A stretch of 64,000 nucleotides of DNA from Doryteuthis pealeii (GCA_023376005.1 CM042141.1:91743530-91807529), one strand, 5' to 3'; shown: positions 13,641 to 24,278, numbered from the stretch's first letter. Notes: generated by a model from the sequence alone, not told the origin. Numbers and translations: made by a program.

Positions 13641-14250
13641 GGTTTCTCGCTAAAAGAATGGAAAGAAGTAGGCAATATCCAGCAGAAACTATTAGAGATG
13701 CGGATTATCTAGATGATCTAGCACTTCTAGTAAATACACCTGCACTAGCCCTAATCACTGCGGCACAGCCTATAAAAAGCAGCAAGAGGCATTGGCCTCT
13801 ACATGAACTCAGATAAAACAGAGCATGTGTTTTAAACAAAATGGAGACATCTCCACACTAGACGGTAAGTCCCTGAAATTACTAAACTAGTTCACATACG
13901 TAGGTAGTAATATCTCATCTCCAGAAAGCGATTTCAATGTACGCATAAGAAAGGCATGGTCGACTATTTTCACAGATTTTCGATCTGAACTGTCTAATAA
14001 GATAAAGCAAGAATTCTTCCAAGCTGTAGCCGTGTCAGTGCTATGTTATGGCTGCACCACTTGAGCTCTAACGAAACATCTGGAGAAAAATCTAGATATG
14101 AACTGTACAATGATGCAGCGTGCTGTCTTGAACAAATCCTGGAAGCAGCACCCGAGTAAAAAGCAGCTGTACGGACACTTGCCTCTTATCACACAAACAA
14201 GACATACTGGATACTGCTTAAGAAGCATGGGTGAGCTAATAAGCGACGTA
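13641..14250 (+). mobile_element. RTE-like non-LTR retrotransposon, reverse transcriptase C-terminal half (broken)
   Basis: Conceptual reading gives the end of a reverse transcriptase. A palm motif DADYLDDLALLVNTP lies near 13700-13740 (the usual YADD is degraded to YLDD). Then come an NSDKTEH-like segment, TYVGSNISSPESDFN, an AWS...ELSNKIKQEFFQ block, VSVLCYGCTT, and LNKSWKQHPSKKQLYGHLP. Frameshifts and in-frame stops break it. The reading stops matching after the GELISDV segment at 14250 and resumes at 14938, so later insertions split it. Assignment to an RTE-like clade rests on recognising this C-terminal region and on the TGATGATGATGG 3' end seen in other copies (23366, 24610). Confidence 0.75.
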
Positions 14251-14454
14251 CGTATAAAGTGTGCTGATGATCACGACTTATATTTATAGACTGTTCCAAA
14301 ACAGCGGTGGCTGAATTGGCCAATCAAATCGCCCAAACATGTATTTGATTTACTATTTAAAGGCGTTGATAAATTGTCCTAGAATTACTCACTGGAGAAG
14401 GACAGACCAACAGACGAGGATTATACAACTCTCTAAGTGCAAGGGTTAAAACTT
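14251..14454. other. unassigned insert inside the RTE-like LINE
   Basis: Separates the LINE body from the LTR copy. No coding content or known family was seen. Confidence 0.35.
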
Positions 14455-14459
14455 ATACT

Positions 14460-14821
14460 TGTAAAGTTTTTAAATGCCATCCTTGACCAGTTGAAAAGGG
14501 CTTAAAGAAAGTCCTGTGTTATGGAATCCTTTGGCAAGCGTATGTCCTATCCAGCGTATTGTTAAAGTCCAGTGATTTAATCCCATGTCCGTTGTCCATG
14601 AATGTCTCAGTAATTATGACCAGTAGGCTCGGTTAAGTATTGTATCAACCTCAGAGTACTGCCAGTGATTGGCCAAGGAATAGATCACATGATCTATCCT
14701 AGTCTATAAGTAGGAGCGGGGATCCATCACACACCTTATATCCAGAAATTGACCTTGTGTCACATCCTGCTCGTGCGGAGGAGTTGGTAAATATATACCT
14801 TATATCCAGAATTTCTCAACA
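14460..14821 (+). mobile_element. solo LTR copy 2, itself carrying a SINE fragment
   Basis: Begins TGTAAAGTTTTTAA, ends CTCAACA and is flanked by perfect ATACT duplications (14455-14459 and 14822-14826). The interior matches the copy at 34396 closely: TGCCATCCTTG.CCAGT, AAGGGCTTAAAGAAAGTCC, CTCAGAGTACTGCCA and TCTATAAGTAGGAG. Near its 3' end a SINE B tail interrupts it (14751-14797), bracketed by repeats of ACCTTATATCCAGAA, so the SINE arrived after the LTR. This LTR lies between the two halves of the RTE-like LINE. Confidence 0.8.
14751..14797 (+). mobile_element. SINE B tail inserted in the LTR
   Basis: Carries the conserved 3' end of SINE B: GACCTTGTGTCACATCCTGC, then a GGAGGAGTTGGTAAATA motif. 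Flanks ACCTTATATCCAGAA at about 14733 and 14798 are near-identical and read as its target-site duplication. Confidence 0.7.
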
Positions 14822-14937
14822 ATACTACATCTTTCTAGTTCAAGAAAGGACCAAATTTTATGCCACAAAGGATCTCTACTGTAAAACTACTTTCAACTAC
14901 AGCCCTAAAATGGCTACACGAATCATAACAAGTTCCC

Positions 14938-15001
14938 AATGGGCACCTGCACATGGAAACACCAGTTTGGGTCGGCTAGTAAAAACCTACATCGATCAGC
15001 T
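14938..15001 (+). mobile_element. RTE-like LINE, second piece
   Basis: Encodes WAPAHGNTSLGRLVKTYID, the segment expected shortly after GELISDV in this LINE family, in the same orientation as 13641-14250. It is cut off by the T-run of an inverted SINE I. Confidence 0.7.
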
Positions 15002-15165
15002 TTTTTTTTTTATCATACAACGTGTAATAAATATCACATTTCGATACCCTGTCCTCATCAGCCGCTAACTAGGTGTTGTAACACAGTTTCTGTGGCTCAA
15101 TGCGGGACTGCCACACCTAGTGCCACCAAGCAGACTTTTGGCAACCGGACAGGATGTTCAAAAAT
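15002..15165 (-). mobile_element. SINE I copy
   Basis: Reverse complement of the repeat at 30404-30555. Shared motifs on this strand are ACAACGTGT, GATACCCTGTCCTCATCAGC, CACAGTTTCTGTGG, GGGACTGCCAC and CCGGACAGG. The T-run at 15001-15011 is its A tail read backwards. Confidence 0.75.
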
Positions 15166-16137
15166 TATAAATAATAAATAAGAATAAGTAAATAAATGTT
15201 CATCTTAGCAGTTTCAAGTTGAATGTATTTTGTGTATTTATTTATTGTTGTTAATTTTAGAATAGATGATATACAAACACCGATGTTGCTATTTTTTTTG
15301 CGTCAATATATTTCTTAACTTCTTACTGTATGGGAATGACATGATTTGGTCTATTAAGAAATGATATCATTCCACATTCATCATATCAACCGACATTTAA
15401 TTACGTTTACTTCGGCTCCATTAAATTCACTTCATCATCGTCTCAATTCAATTGCGAGCGATAACCATATCGTACAAAGGAATAAAACTGACCTAGATTT
15501 GTCATATCTAATTCATTAGTGCTTATCAAAAGAATCAACTAGAAAAAGGGCAGATAATCCATATTTGTATTAGATTTAAAAAAAGCCCACTCATCAAAAA
15601 AAAAAAAAAAAATCATCATCAAAAAAAAAGAAGAAAAACCAAAAACCAAAACAAAATAAAAACAAAAATAAATATAACAAAATCAAAACAAAATGAGAAT
15701 AAGATTAAGCATTATTTGTCTGTATTTTTTAGATGAGTCTTGATGTGAATAATTTTGATGTTTCGGACTGTTGTCTTCATCTTTATTGCGGTATGTATAT
15801 TATGTATGTATATATTTTTTCCTAAATGATCGTCATTATTTTCGTGACTCATGTCGGAATGATAGGCGTTAAAAACAATGTGTCATTATTTGAATAAAAT
15901 CTTGAAAGAAAATTATTACCGAATAACGAGAAAAAACTGCGATAGTCCTTGTTTATCAGTCTGTTCAAAATTTGAAGTTTGGAGAAGGAACGCTGGAAAG
16001 GTGGACGGTTTAAAATATGACGTCAAATATTCTCTTTTATGGTGTGCGTATGAGTATGTATGAGTTTGTCTATATATATGTCTATCAAATGTCATTTTAT
16101 TAAGTTTTTCTTTCTTTGAAATATATATATACACACA
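15166..16137. other. AT-rich unassigned stretch
   Basis: Includes an A-rich, CAAAA-type low-complexity segment at about 15590-15690. No gene or repeat family was recognised. Confidence 0.45.
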
Positions 16138-16363
16138 AAGTGTGTCAAAAAAGTATCGAGATTTTTTGTACTTTTTGACACGCCTTGTATTTTGAAAAAA
16201 GGTAACGTTCCATTCATTCTTCATTTCTATCGTGGTAAATACAGCTTCAAACTCGGAACTTTTATGACACACCTTGTATTCTGAAAAAAATTAACGTTCC
16301 ATTCATTGTTCATTTCTATCTTGGCAAATACAACTTCGATCTCGATACTTTTATGACACACCT
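16138..16363. mobile_element. MITE family M, expanded copy
   Basis: Left end AAGTGTGTCAAAAAAGTATC and right end GATACTTTTATGACACACC are inverted repeats. A block of about 90 bp (GACACACCTTGTATTCTG, then TTCCATTCAT and CTCGATACTTTTAT) occurs twice, at 16178-16262 and 16263-16352. The simple form of the same element is at 19889-20021. TA-rich flanks are compatible with TA insertion. Confidence 0.8.
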
Positions 16364-16439
16364 GGTATAGCAAAGGTCAATTTGCGATCCCCCCAACGCT
16401 CACTGTACTTTGTATAGTAGTGGCGTTTATCATTGACAT

Positions 16440-16550
16440 GGTTAATTCGGCTTGTTTCGTGTGCCACTGGCTGGTGACCCAGAGGTAGAGTCTCTGACTC
16501 TGCGTGCTGGGTTCCCGGTTTCGATTTCTGTCGGAGGGAATTCGTAGGTA
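16440..16550 (+). mobile_element. tRNA-like SINE head or tRNA pseudogene
   Basis: TGGTGACCCAGAGGTAGAG resembles a tRNA D-arm or A-box region and CCGGTTTCGATTTC a B-box region about 40 nt later. The stems do not pair well enough for a functional tRNA, so a degraded tRNA-derived SINE head is more likely. Confidence 0.4.
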
Positions 16551-16677
16551 TACACCGCTGATGAGACTTAATAAAGTTGAAACAGCTGTACGGTTTTCCA
16601 CGTCGCGCGCGTTATTTGCCGAGTTTACTTGTCATGATTATTTTCAATAATTATCGAATTTTATACGATATACGCAT

Positions 16678-16678
<1 letters not shown>

Positions 16679-16728
<50 letters not shown>

Positions 16729-16738
16729 TATATATAAT
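16679..16738. repeat. (TA)n microsatellite
   Basis: TA dinucleotides with one phase slip. Confidence 0.95.
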
Positions 16739-17215
16739 TACTTTAATTTGTCTGTAGTTCATTAATAGGTGCATTGAAATAGAGATGGGCACCATCTTGG
16801 ATACTTTTCTTTTTTCTACGGCTCATAGATACTGTTTTTCCTCTTCATTAAACACTGTCAGGATCTCATTAAATTCTTTATCAGAAACAGCACATATTTA
16901 CACCAATAAAAAAAAACCTCCAACTCGATTGCCCGTGTCTAACTACATAGTAATATAAGACTTTATATAGAACTATTAAGGGTGATTAAAAGGCGAAATA
17001 GTGATGCTATCGCAGATTTTACTAGTACACGAGGAAATTGATCGTCACCAACAGGAAACATTAAAATGCTCGAAGCCAACACGCTTATCTATTTAACCAA
17101 AATCGAGTCGAAAATTTTTATATAAAGATTATTTATTAGATATGGAAATAATCTCAGTACAAGTTTGAAGGAAGCAGTTTTCCCCTGCATACTTCTTTGT
17201 TTTTATATCTATGCT
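16739..17215. other. unassigned AT-rich stretch
   Basis: I see nothing recognisable here. Confidence 0.5.
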
Positions 17216-17218
17216 TTC

Positions 17219-17254
<36 letters not shown>

Positions 17255-17317
17255 TTTTTGTCCTCTTTTTTTGTTTGTTTGTTTCTTTGCCATCTTTTTA
17301 TCTTTATCTATGCTATT

Positions 17318-17349
<32 letters not shown>

Positions 17350-17419
17350 GCTTTGTCCTCTTTTTGTTTGTTTGTTTGTTTCTTTGCCATCTTTTTATCT
17401 TCTATCTATGCTATTTTCT

Positions 17420-17451
<32 letters not shown>

Positions 17452-17565
17452 TGCGCTCTTTTTGTTTGTTTGTTTGTTTGTTTCTTTCTTTGTCCTATTT
17501 TTTTTGTTTTTATCTTCGTTCATTCTTTCTTTCTATCTTTGTCCCCTCTTTCTTTCTTTCTATGC

Positions 17566-17597
<32 letters not shown>

Positions 17598-17665
17598 TGT
17601 CCTGTTTCTGTTTCTTCCTATGTTGTTTCTTTCTATCCTCTTTCTCTATTTCATTCTATGCTTTT

Positions 17666-17732
<67 letters not shown>

Positions 17733-17820
17733 GTTCCACCCTCTTTGTTTCTTTCTTTGTTCGTCTGTTTTTTTCTTTGTTTTTTTCTTTCTTTCTATGT
17801 CCTCTCTTTGATTCACCTGG
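17216..17820. repeat. (CTTT)n pyrimidine tract
   Basis: About 600 bp, nearly all pyrimidine on the + strand. CTTT runs are separated by recurring spacers such as TTTGTTTGTTTGTTTC, so it is partly a higher-order repeat. Phe/Ser/Leu-rich open frames are by-products. Confidence 0.95.
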
Positions 17821-18445
17821 TCTTCCGTATTTTCTTTCCATCTTCATTCTGCGAGAAAAAGAAAAAAAGATGTCGCCTCAAAGAAGTGAATCCTAATAGG
17901 GCCAAGAATAAGTTATCTAACAAAAATATCTCCTTTTTATTTTACCAAGCAAAAAAACAGTACTTCCTAATTTCTACAGTTGAAAACATATTTCTTTTTT
18001 GTATTGAGAAAAAATATTTTGGTAGTAAGGATCCTCGATGCTAGAATCACCAAGACAAAAGTTCAGGGCTGTCAACTCTACAAGGCAAACATACGTGGCT
18101 GTTTTGCTTCCAACGCAAAGTGTCCCTCTGCCCATGTTTGGGGGGTGGGGGTTGGGTGTGTGAGGGGGGTTGGTGGAGCCCTAATTCGAAATGGCAAATG
18201 AAAGCCGAGATATTCCAAAGTTGTGACATGTTTACTTTATGTTACCCTGTCTTCACACACATTGCACTGTTTGACTCTCTGACGCTCTGCATAACAAGTG
18301 TAATATACAGAATAACATTTGGATTCTAAAGATTTGACCCGAATGACCCCGACCGATTCGTTGTTGCTCCTGTCGACCCGGTTTATCTACCAATTATCAA
18401 GCTGATATCATGTATGCACAAGAATATGTGGAAGGGGCATTTTAG
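17821..18445. other. unassigned stretch with a G-quadruplex candidate
   Basis: Mostly unremarkable. At 18140-18169 four G-runs (6, 5, 3 and 6 Gs) are separated by short loops on the + strand, which fits an intramolecular G-quadruplex. Confidence 0.5.
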
Positions 18446-18449
18446 CACC

Positions 18450-18450
<1 letters not shown>

Positions 18451-18480
<30 letters not shown>

Positions 18481-18485
18481 CACAA

Positions 18486-18535
<50 letters not shown>

Positions 18536-18545
18536 TTATATACAC
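18451..18545. repeat. (CA)n then (TA)n microsatellite
   Basis: CA repeats followed by TA repeats, directly upstream of the mariner terminal repeat. Confidence 0.95.
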
Positions 18546-18556
18546 ATATATATACA

Positions 18557-19835
18557 TCGTGTTCGGGATAAATTTGACATATTCATATTTGGTTATTTTT
18601 CTCCGTAGGTTGGAGGAATTGATGCACACTACGCATCATTTAAAAGCTTGGACCCTTCTTCATTCATATACGTAATGAAAAATCGAATGAATGACTGGAA
18701 CACACCTGAAGAGAATTACTCGTATCAAGATGAACTGCGCCAGCCATCAAAATAAGGAGATTATGGTTGCTGCCCAATGCTCCCTGAACACTGTAAAAAC
18801 AATCAGGCATGAACTGGAGAATTGCAATGGAGACTACGATGCCGTGACTAGAAGAAAGCAACACGACAGACGATCTGATTGCGTTCGTATAGCAGAATTC
18901 ATCGAAATTCTACAGAAAAAAGTGTTGGAGGATCCTGGCATTAGAATTCGGGATTTGTCACGTGAATTGAATGTTTCAGCCTCTACCATGAAGCTTGCAC
19001 TCAATAAAGACATTCGATACTACTCATACAAGCATCGTAGAGGTCAACTGTTCCCAGGAAAGGCCCGTGAAAATCGTCTGAGAAAGGCGAAGAAACTTCT
19101 GAGCAAATATCCTGCTGAACCACAAACAATCTGGTTCTTTTCCGATGAGAAAATCTTTTGCCAAGATCAAAAGCACAACACGCAGAATAACAGATGGCTT
19201 GTATACAGTCCAAAGGACATTCCTCGTGTCATGCAGACAAAATTTCCCCAACCTGTGATGGTTTTCCGATTTGTACCCTCTGAGGGTGATGTGATGCCTC
19301 CGCATTTTTTCAGAGAGGGCATCAGATTGAATTTAGATGCCTACGTGGATTTGCTAAACATTGTAGTCAAGCTCTGAATAACAAGAGTAGCCAATGGTTG
19401 GTCATATGTATGGTAGCAGGATTCGGCCCCCTGTCAAACCTCTGGGAAAAGTCAAAAATGGTTGTCGGTGAATTTTTACGACTACACCAGTTCCAATGTT
19501 TGGCTTCTGAACTCCCTAGAACTTAACCCCATGGATTATTATGTAAGGGGAAATTGAGAAAGACACCAGTCGCCGTGCCAGTACTACAAAAGCCCAGTTA
19601 ATCGACAGAATTAATGTAGTTTTTGAGACCATTCCCAGGGTAACTGGCTTGCTCCATGTTCCTGAGCAGGATTGAGGCTGTGATCGACGCTAATGGCGAT
19701 AATTTTGAGTGAAACTTGTTGACAGTAGTGTAATTTCTGTGCCTGTTGAATTTCTTTACAATCCATAATATTTTGTAGTTACCAAGCACTTTTTCATTTT
19801 TCCTTGTGAAACTGTCGAATTTCTCCCGAACACCC
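18557..19835 (+). mobile_element. Tc1/mariner-superfamily element, DD37D type
   Basis: A 1.28-kb element. Left end TCGTGTTCGGGATAAATTTG and right end CGAATTTCTCCCGAACACCC are imperfect inverted repeats sharing GTGTTCGGGA.AAATT. TA-rich DNA flanks both sides, as expected for TA insertion. It contains one decayed transposase gene. Both ends and most of the gene survive, so the copy is fairly young but inactive. Confidence 0.85.
18691..19712 (+). pseudogene. mariner-like transposase, DD37D, inactivated
   Basis: The first 228 codons are open from an ATG at 18691. A helix-turn-helix-like segment lies around residues 22-42, and the first catalytic Asp (WFFSDEKIF) is residue 152. The frame is then cut by TGA at 19375 (in place of an expected Trp codon) and TAG at 19414 (in place of Gln). 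The same frame continues with the second Asp in QDSAPC (codon 244) and the third in NPMDYY (codon 282), which is 37 residues later. A frameshift follows near 19550 and another before 19668. The C-terminus ends at RIEAVIDANGDNFE with a stop at 19710-19712. DD37D spacing is known from maT-type relatives of mariner. The start is uncertain because the true N-terminus may lie slightly upstream. Confidence 0.85.
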
Positions 19836-19888
19836 TATATATATATTATATATTATATATATATATATATATATAATATATATATATA

Positions 19889-20020
19889 AGGTGTGTCAAA
19901 GTATCGAGATTTTTATACTTTCTGACACTCCTTGTATTCTGAAAAAATTAACATTCCATTCAATGTTCTTTTCTATCTTGGAATATACAGCTTCAATCTC
20001 GATACTTTTATGACACACCT

Positions 20021-20021
<1 letters not shown>
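19889..20021. mobile_element. MITE family M, simple copy
   Basis: A 133-bp element with inverted ends AAGGTGTGTCAAAGTATCGA and CTCGATACTTTTATGACACA, flanked by TA repeats. There is no coding capacity. Its termini differ from those of the mariner element 50 bp upstream, so that element's transposase is not an obvious partner. Confidence 0.8.
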
Positions 20022-20099
<78 letters not shown>

Positions 20100-20142
20100 A
20101 GTGTATGTGTGCGTGTGTGTGTATGTGTGTGTGTGTGTGTTC
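20022..20142. repeat. (TA)n then (TG)n microsatellite
   Basis: TA run followed by imperfect TG repeats. Confidence 0.95.
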
Positions 20143-20949
20143 GGTTAGGGTAGAAATAAATTCAACGGTGATTGGTAATTGTCAGTTTCTCGCCTATGAG
20201 GTTTTCAAACCAACACTTTCACGTTGACTTTATGTCTACGTTAATCTAACTTAAATAATAAATAAATAAATAGATTATTTTTTAATCAATGTAACACAAA
20301 AACTGTTTATTTCTAAAAAGAAATAAACTATTCATAGAATAAAAGAATAATTTTCATTTGAATTATTTGGCGAGACTTACCATCTTAACAACAAGGACAT
20401 ATGTTTAATTCTTGGCTTCTTTTATTGTTACATTTTTAGAGGTAAAAAGAAAATAAATTAAATGAATACATTTTTTTATCACTTTAACTCAACAAGCAAT
20501 TAAGAACGGAATTTAAATTTTTGTCATATATACAAAAAGGTTTTAAGAAAAGAATGTTTTAAAGCATTCATGAGTTTAGGCTTAAAATAACATTTTAAAT
20601 GTAAATAGCAAAATGATATTTTAAATGTAAACAGCAAAATGATATTTTAAATGTAAACAAGAAAAAAATCCCAAAATAAACGAACATTGTAATCCGCAAA
20701 TGTTTAGCAAATTTGCTAAATTATTTCCCTCTTATCCCAACTTTTACTCCTTTCTTTCACTTTCTCTCTCAATGTTTGGTGTTCTTAAAATCCGTTTAGT
20801 CCGGTCATGGACCGGATACTTCTGCTAGTGTAATATAAAACGAAACTGAATTTAGATGATAAATATCCAAAAATAAGTCTATTGAATAATAATATGTTCT
20901 CCATAGCGTGGAATGCTGAACATCATGTTTTTTATTTATTTATTAAAAC
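20143..20949. other. unassigned AT-rich stretch with a short tandem repeat
   Basis: A 25-bp unit (AAATGATATTTTAAATGTAA plus 5 nt) occurs about three times at 20588-20660. A small hairpin, TCCGGTC-ATG-GACCGGA, lies near 20797. No gene was recognised. Confidence 0.5.
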
Positions 20950-20952
20950 TCA

Positions 20953-20985
<33 letters not shown>

Positions 20986-21055
20986 GTCAGTCAGTATCTA
21001 TCACAGTCTGTGTCTATTTATCACAGTTTGGTCTCATCTATCTATCTATCTATCT

Positions 21056-21116
<61 letters not shown>

Positions 21117-21118
21117 CG
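20950..21118. repeat. (ATCT)n and (TA)n microsatellite
   Basis: ATCT tetranucleotides, a diverged middle, more ATCT, then a TA run. Confidence 0.95.
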
Positions 21119-22265
21119 CGTGCATGACTAAATGAAGATATCGCATCATTATGTGTAATGACGTCAGTGAACCCGGATTTTAAGAACTAATAATTAAAGA
21201 TGATTGTATTAAAAACATTACACTTCTCCCCCTCTCTGTCTCTCTCTTTATATATATATTAAGTATTTACAAATTATCATCATTTATTTATCTGCCATCA
21301 CTTCACTAACAGCCGTTGTTTAAAACGCACATTGCCATCCTACGCCAATTAGACAAACGGCTTTGCGCATGTGCAAAATGATTTTCATTCTGGGGTAATG
21401 CATTTACGAATCTGACATTCAGAATTAACCACAGAAAAAAAAAAAAAACCCAAACAACCAAATAAAAAGCAACAAAACCAACAACAAAATACAGACATTT
21501 CCTGCTGCTTTTGACTCAGATGCACAAATAATTGCAAAAATGTGATGGGCAGCTTTCTTACAAACGCATGCGCGTTGTTGTATTCACGCGCGTTCTACCC
21601 CCCCAAACCAAAACAAACACAAAAAAATAAAAATAAAATTAAACAAAACAAAAACAGAGTCAAGTGATCACGCATTATGTGTATGCGCAGATTTGAAAAT
21701 TTACGTGCGTTCGTGCGCATGTGTGCGTTCGCATGCACATGTATGTATGTCTGTATATGTGCACTTTTCTTCTTACCAATGTTTATTTACTTGACATTGT
21801 ATTGACTACTGAGCGCTAATATAATACGTGTGACAACTCGAAACACCCCCCCCCCCAAAAAAAAAGGAAAGAAAAAAGAAAAAAAAAAGAAAAGAAAATG
21901 TTAGTTGATAAATCACTCTATCCTCTAGATATCGTTTAACAGATGTAAGGTGGATAAAATGGCGCACTGCACATCACAACATGGTCACCATCTGATAACA
22001 CGAGCGTCTCCTTACAGACGAGTGCGCATGCGTAAGCATTCACGTGACTAAACATGCATTTATGCAAACTCGCTCGAAGGTACAAATAAATCTAAGATTT
22101 GTTGTTAATAGTTATTGTTATTTTTCTTCCTTTCTATCCAATTTTGTTATTTTGTATCAACAATGCTCAGGTCGTTTTTACATTCTTCGACCTTCATGGA
22201 TAAAGTAACCTTCCGATAGCATTTGACATTCCACTCTGTGACCTTGAGTTTTTTGGGGGCATGGG
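21119..22265. other. unassigned stretch with alternating purine-pyrimidine segments
   Basis: Several CpG-containing alternating stretches (ACGCGCGTTC near 21585, GTGCGCATGTGTGCG near 21713, GTGCGCATGCGTAAGC near 22022) stand out from the AT-rich surroundings. GCGCATGCG resembles the NRF-1 consensus, but there is no supporting exon. Confidence 0.35.
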
Positions 22266-22637
22266 CAGTAGGGGAGGTTGATTTTTCACTTTTTTTAAAT
22301 ATCAAATTGTTCATCTATGCGAAAGTTGTGTGTTATTATACTGAATACTGATACCAAAAATTAGATCTTTTACTTGCACCATTGTTTGAAGAAATAGCAT
22401 CAAAGATCGTCTACTAAAATGCACTATAAATCCTCGTTTTCTAAAGTCTAAATTTTGCGAAAACGAGGATTTTTAGCACATTTTAGTAGACGATCTTTAA
22501 TGCTATTTCCTCAAACAATGATGCAAATAAAATATCTTATTTTTGGTATCAGTATTCAGAATACTAACACACAACTTTCGCATAGATGGACAATTTAATA
22601 TTTTAAAAGAGTGAAAAATTGACCTACCCTATTCTGC
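22266..22637. mobile_element. foldback element, 170-180-bp arms
   Basis: Left arm 22266-22446 and right arm 22464-22637 are near-perfect reverse complements; for example CATCTATGCGAAAGTTGTGT pairs with ACACAACTTTCGCATAGATG. The loop is under 20 nt. There is no coding capacity. Left end is GCAGTAGGGGAGG and right end CCTACCCTATTCTGC. RTE-like LINE coding sequence begins just to its right. Confidence 0.85.
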
Positions 22638-22689
22638 ACATCGGTGTTTGTTTTATCACATAGCGATGCTTTTTATACCATCTCGTTTT

Positions 22690-23390
22690 TCTCTAACTGC
22701 TTTTGTCTCCAAGGAGACTCACTTCATATACCTAGGTAGTAATATATCATCTACAGAAAGCAATATCAATGTACCCATAGGAAAGTCATGGACTATAGAA
22801 AGATTATTGATCATATGGAAATCTAATCTCTCTGACAAGATAAAGCGAGAATTCACCAAGCTGTAGCCATATCGGTGCTACTCTATGGCTGCACCACTCG
22901 GACTCTAACGAAATGCTTAGAGGAAAAGCTTGATGAGATCTACATAAGGATGCTGCGAATAAATCAACCTACCCTAATGGGCAGCGACTTAGCAATTAGG
23001 CTATGGAGCCTAAGCATCAGACGCTATTCAGACGCTAATCACATACAGTGTGCGGTTGCATGTGCATATACGTTTGTATTTGTACGTACACTACTTCCCA
23101 GAAATAAGTATACTCCGAATAGTTTAAAAAAAAAGTTAACTTAATTCTAAATAAAAAAAATATTAAGATTGTATCATTTCTAGGAGAGCATCATACTACG
23201 AAAGAGGGATATCATTAGATATTATTTATTATCAAACCCTACAAAAATCTACATCAATCAGTTCTGTAAGGATACTGGATGCTGTGCAGAGGATTTTTCA
23301 GGAGCGAGTGTCAATAGGGACGGATGGTGGGGAAGAGTCATGGGAATCCGTGCTGTCGGCATGACTTGATGATGATGGTTATGTAGTGAG
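22690..23390 (+). mobile_element. RTE-like LINE, 3' end (broken)
   Basis: Encodes THFIYLGSNISSTESNIN, SDKIKREF, then after a frameshift VAISVLLYGCTT and RTLTKCLEEKLD. About 200 bp without similarity follow (23020-23235). The C-terminus then resumes as KIYINQFCKDTGC and NRDGWWGRVMGIRAV, with a stop at 23367. The 3' end runs into TGATGATGATGG. Same family as 13641-15001. Confidence 0.75.
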
Positions 23391-23690
23391 AAGAATAACT
23401 GAAGAAAGAGAAAAGCTAAACCTATGTTACTTTAATGAACATTCCCGAAAATTACTTAAAACATTTTTGACAGAAATAATTGCACAGCTGGAGAAGTAAG
23501 GACGAATTCATGTGCACTCATGTATATGGACGGAATGTTGGGCCATTAGCAAATACTTACATTCATTAGCTCTGTGCGAACACTGAATGCCATACAAATG
23601 ACTTACTAAGATGAGAGAAAGTAAGAGAGAAACAGAGAAACAGTTGGATTCACAGAGTAATGGAAATAGTGAGATGTAGACAGAGTGAAA
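23391..23690 (+). mobile_element. short RTE-like LINE scrap in otherwise unassigned DNA
   Basis: At about 23550-23605 the reading TYIH.LCANTECHTNDLL matches the LINE C-terminal segment that normally follows the WAPAHG block. The rest of the stretch is purine-rich and unassigned. Confidence 0.45.
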
Positions 23691-23697
23691 TTATTAT

Positions 23698-23741
<44 letters not shown>

Positions 23742-23747
<6 letters not shown>

Positions 23748-23883
23748 GAAGAATGAATAAAGAAAAGAAAGAATAGAATGGATAATAAAAGAAGAATTTA
23801 ATCAATATCACTTACACATGTGATTAAATTCATCTTTTATTATCCATTCTATTCTTTCTTTTCTTTATTCATTCTTCCTCATA
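23742..23883. repeat. near-perfect 63-bp-arm hairpin
   Basis: Arms 23742-23804 and 23821-23883 are reverse complements with about one mismatch, around a 16-nt loop. The arms are purine-rich (left) and pyrimidine-rich (right). It abuts a (TA)n run on the left. Confidence 0.9.
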
Positions 23884-23929
23884 TTGTCGGATTCATTTCC
23901 AATTTCCATTTTTACACATATATATATAA

Positions 23930-24125
23930 AGGTAAAATAATCCAATTGACTGGTAAGTAGAGGATGATTCTATTTGGAATCATCAAAATCTCACTGCACA
24001 TCCACAATGTATGCTCTCATGTAGGTGCAAACATAGATTTATACAAGGATTTTTATGAATCCCTAAGAGAGCTCAATGTATAATAACTAATAAATGAATT
24101 ATATACAGAGCAATATTTGTACTTT
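23930..24125 (-). mobile_element. family E repeat, copy 2
   Basis: Reverse complement of 11826-12025, with the same ordered motifs, including GATGATTCTATTTGGAATCA, ATAGATTTATACAAGGA and GAGCTCAATGTA. Confidence 0.65.
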
Positions 24126-24278
24126 CAAAGAAAGAAAGACTTAACAAACCGTTATTTGTCTATTATAAATTTATTTCGACCAGAAACTCAATATGCTATC
24201 TGATGATATTGAGTTTCTGGTCGAAATAAATTTATAATTGCCAAATGACGAGTTGGTAAGTTTTTCTTTCTTTGAAAG

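Noticed and set aside
17165..18044. Phe/Ser/Leu-rich membrane-like proteins of 200-277 codons
   Set aside because: CTTT repeats are open in several frames at once. Apparent membrane segments are composition effects.
18557..20021. MITE M mobilised by the adjacent mariner transposase
   Set aside because: Terminal sequences differ (GGTGTTCGGGA versus AAGGTGTGTCA), so adjacency is probably coincidence or shared TA targets.
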